Assembly: GCF_900110835.1 (NCBI RefSeq)
Contig: NZ_FOJG01000002.1
Coordinates: 3,860,698 to 3,924,697, forward strand
Direction of reading: 5' to 3'
Origin: Chitinophaga arvensicola
Lineage (GTDB): Bacteria; Bacteroidota; Bacteroidia; Chitinophagales; Chitinophagaceae
Length of the DNA: 64,000 nt
In this document: positions 62,275 through 64,000 of the stretch, in pieces
Layout: every line of letters begins with the position of its first letter
How positions within the stretch are numbered: position 1 is the first letter of the stretch
Position numbers and translations under genes: made by a program
The notes under the pieces: generated by a model
Databases searched by the model: none
What the model was told of the DNA's origin: nothing
The model's input: the letters and a program-made list of their open reading frames with translations, nothing else

Positions 62275-62419
62275 GGCGAGGATTATTTATCGCAAAAAAG
62301 AGGTGTCACCATAGCTGGTGGGGCGATTACTATCGCGCCCTTTCGCACATTTGTGCCTGTTTTCATTGGGTATGAAGCCAATACTTCTTTTTGACACACA
62401 AGATAAATTTGTCCGTTTT

Positions 62420-63211
62420 ATGAAACTTCTTTCTATCACCTGCATGATACTGATACTATTGTTGCCGGCATGCAGAAAAGATAAAATCGATCATGCGCGC
62501 ATCAGCACATTTGATCTTACTTCATCTGTTAATGGCAGCACTTACCAAATAAAAGTTGCCCTCCCGAAACATTTCTCAACGGACAGAACCTATAAAACTT
62601 TATATGTGCTTGATCCAAAAACAGACTTCAACCTTGTAGCATCGGAGTGTGACAAAAAGTCATCAGATTTAAACAAAGAAGAAATACTGGTGGTTGGTAT
62701 CGGTGGCGGCAATAACCGTTTGGATGACTATTTTCCGGTGCCTTATAAAGGTCATAAAGGAGCAGCTGATAAATTTATTCAATTCATCCAGCAAGAGTTG
62801 ATCCCAAAGATGGAAAAGGATTTTCACGCATCAAACACCCGCGCTGACAGGGCCATGATAGGACACTCTGCCGGAGGATTATGCGTAGCATACTGTTTTA
62901 CAAATTATCCCGGGATATTTGGCAACTATCTCTGTCTCAGTCCCTCGCTTTGGTTGGGAAACCAGATCGTTCTAAAAAATGAAAAAGCACACCGGGCAAT
63001 CAATCAAACTTCAACCGGTGTATTTTTCCTTGCGGCGGGTGAGCTGGAAGAAGAAATTATGCGCCCGCCCATAGCGCTGCTTGACCAGATATTACAGCAA
63101 CACTACAACGGCTTCACCAAACAATACCATCTCGCCAGAGGACTGGATCACCTGGGTTCTAAAACGCCGAATATTAAGCAGGCAGTAGCCTTTTACTTTC
63201 AACAATTATAA
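62420..63211 (+). CDS. Esterase-D/IroE-like alpha/beta hydrolase lipoprotein
   Basis: 263 residues from ATG 62420, which opens a lipoprotein signal (lipobox LLPAC, Cys18, then RKDK). The in-frame start at 62318 would add 34 residues before it and hide the signal. The hydrolase fold of the PF00756 group is seen in KTLYVLDPKTDF, LVVGIGGG and the nucleophile Ser150 in MIGHSAGGLC; His of the relay lies in RGLDHLGS near the end. Relatives cleave siderophore esters (Fes, IroE) or acetyl/feruloyl groups. It is 9 bp before the beta-barrel gene and 145 bp after the AraC-type regulator. The substrate is open. Confidence 0.85.
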   Translation: MKLLSITCMILILLLPACRKDKIDHARISTFDLTSSVNGSTYQIKVALPKHFSTDRTYKTLYVLDPKTDFNLVASECDKKSSDLNKEEILVVGIGGGNNRLDDYFPVPYKGHKGAADKFIQFIQQELIPKMEKDFHASNTRADRAMIGHSAGGLCVAYCFTNYPGIFGNYLCLSPSLWLGNQIVLKNEKAHRAINQTSTGVFFLAAGELEEEIMRPPIALLDQILQQHYNGFTKQYHLARGLDHLGSKTPNIKQAVAFYFQQL

Positions 63212-63220
63212 CCCCAACTT

Positions 63221-63793
63221 ATGCGCCTAATATTTATCTGTATTTCTCTTCTTATCACTACCTGTGTACACGCACAGGACACACTCCCATTCCTGGAAAT
63301 TAAACCCGCTATTGGTGTTACCTGGATCACAGTAAAGCCGACTGTATCTGTCATGGCCTTTCATCAGTTCACCCCAAAATTTTCTATTGCCTCCCATTCT
63401 ATGCTCAGCTTTCTGCTATTCAGGAATTTTCCACAGGAATATATCAAAACGAATTACAATTATGCGCTTACTCAAAAATTAGGCATAGGTTATTCCTTAT
63501 ACGGTCCCAAAGGAAAAACCCGTCATACGATATTGATCATGGGAGGCATAAAATATACGGCTTTCAGCGAAACTTTGGACAATCCGGAGTTAGAAAAAAT
63601 AACTACCGCAACACATCGTATCACACCAGATTACGGACTGATGTACGATCTTTCATTGGGCACAAAAAAACGGACATTTGATGCCAGGTTGTATTTCCCT
63701 TTCTATCCTATCCGTTATTATCCTTTAGGTACAGTTAGTAATATTGGTTACCTGGAGTTGGGACTGGGGTTTAAATTGAATAGAAGACGTTGA
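63221..63793 (+). CDS. Putative outer-membrane beta-barrel protein
   Basis: 190 residues with signal peptide (about 1-18, ending VHAQ). The mature part consists of alternating hydrophobic/polar strands with aromatic ends (FLEIKPAIGVTWITVKPTVS, LGIGYSLYGPKG, HTILIMGGIKYTAF) and ends in YLELGLGFKLNRRR, as in small outer-membrane barrels of eight or so strands. No known family recognised. It lies 9 bp after the esterase gene, most likely in one operon with it. Confidence 0.75.
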   Translation: MRLIFICISLLITTCVHAQDTLPFLEIKPAIGVTWITVKPTVSVMAFHQFTPKFSIASHSMLSFLLFRNFPQEYIKTNYNYALTQKLGIGYSLYGPKGKTRHTILIMGGIKYTAFSETLDNPELEKITTATHRITPDYGLMYDLSLGTKKRTFDARLYFPFYPIRYYPLGTVSNIGYLELGLGFKLNRRR

Positions 63794-63813
63794 AAATTCC
63801 TGGGTATATATAA

Positions 63814-63838
63814 TTATATTAGTCTTCATCTAATATAA
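63814..63838. repeat. Inverted repeat before the metallophosphoesterase gene
   Basis: TTATATTAG (63814-63822) and CTAATATAA (63830-63838), 9-bp arms with a 7-nt spacer. It ends 8 bp before the ATG at 63847, near the expected ribosome-binding area, so it could be an operator or a fold that hides the start. A weak terminator of the preceding operon is also possible. Confidence 0.5.
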
Positions 63839-63846
63839 AGATCAGG

Positions 63847-64000
63847 ATGGTAATCATTGGAGATCTCCACGGCGGTTATCCGGAAATACTTTACAGGATC
63901 AAAAAATTCCAACTGGAAAGAACCTCTTTCATACAAGTGGGTGACTGGGGACTTGGCTTTCAGCAACAGGCCCTCGACGTGAAAGCATTGTCTCAGATTG
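63847..64000 (+). CDS. Metallophosphoesterase (partial, C-terminus outside window)
   Basis: The first 51 codons of a gene cut by the right edge. The first strand and metal motif MVIIGDLHGGY (Asp6, His8) and the second metal motif QVGDWGLGF are those of calcineurin-like phosphoesterases. No signal peptide, so cytoplasmic. Members cleave phosphomonoesters or phosphodiesters of proteins, nucleotides or RNA ends. With an Rnl2-type RNA ligase 2.8 kb upstream, an RNA-end phosphatase is possible but cannot be judged from this fragment. Confidence 0.85.
   Translation, partial: MVIIGDLHGGYPEILYRIKKFQLERTSFIQVGDWGLGFQQQALDVKALSQI

Overview
The window looks like chromosome from a soil-type Bacteroidota, most likely Chitinophaga or a close relative in Chitinophagaceae. 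The reasons are three SusC/SusD pairs, a 1385-residue hybrid two-component sensor with an AraC output, ECF sigma/FecR and LytS/LytTR regulators, many exported lipoproteins with short Cys-Lys-Lys starts, and a YhdJ-like orphan methylase. This assignment rests on gene content only. I see no rRNA, tRNA, CRISPR array, phage or intact insertion sequence.

Left part (1-14513). A cut-off TPM-domain lipoprotein and two hypothetical secreted proteins are followed by a VOC protein. Next comes a possible signalling module: an ECF sigma factor with a membrane TPR anti-sigma-like partner, a divergent ZU5-like lipoprotein, then a PKD protein and a TPR-CHAT (caspase-like) protein that appears exported and membrane-anchored. 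Housekeeping-type genes follow: a DUF5710 protein, a TPR protein, an EEP-family hydrolase, a YhdJ-like adenine methyltransferase and a Pr6Pr membrane protein.

Locus 1 (14514-27732, minus strand) is a compact beta-mannan or glucomannan utilisation locus: SusC, SusD, a TIG/SGBP-B-like glycan-binding lipoprotein, a small TIG lipoprotein, the hybrid sensor, a GH5 and a GH26 lipoprotein. After it come an aldo/keto reductase, an AraC regulator, an alpha/beta hydrolase, two adjacent gene remnants (31647-31958), a TPR protein, a DUF4262 protein and a lipoprotein.

Locus 2 (35483-42124, plus strand) is ECF sigma, FecR, an STN-containing SusC and SusD, with no enzymes attached. Its leader carries a hairpin that would act as a terminator on the opposite strand.

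Locus 3 (42171-58386) has a LytTR response regulator and a TPR-LytS kinase facing a SusC/SusD pair. The pair is followed by a GH105/GH88-like unsaturated uronyl hydrolase, a 1208-residue putative clan GH-A glycosidase with a CBM9-like end that I cannot assign to a family, and a GH92 alpha-mannosidase. This enzyme set suggests a glycan with alpha-mannose and uronic acid in its side chains, for example a xanthan-like polymer. A convergent membrane protein (58450-59787) joins a cytoplasmic helical domain to a periplasmic lectin-like domain and may be a one-component glycan sensor.

Right end (59998-64000). An Rnl2-type RNA ligase, an AraC-type membrane regulator, an Fes/IroE-like esterase lipoprotein, a putative outer-membrane beta-barrel, and the start of a metallophosphoesterase cut by the window edge. 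The best candidates for something new are the CHAT cluster, the locus 3 enzymes with their regulators, and the 58450-59787 membrane protein.
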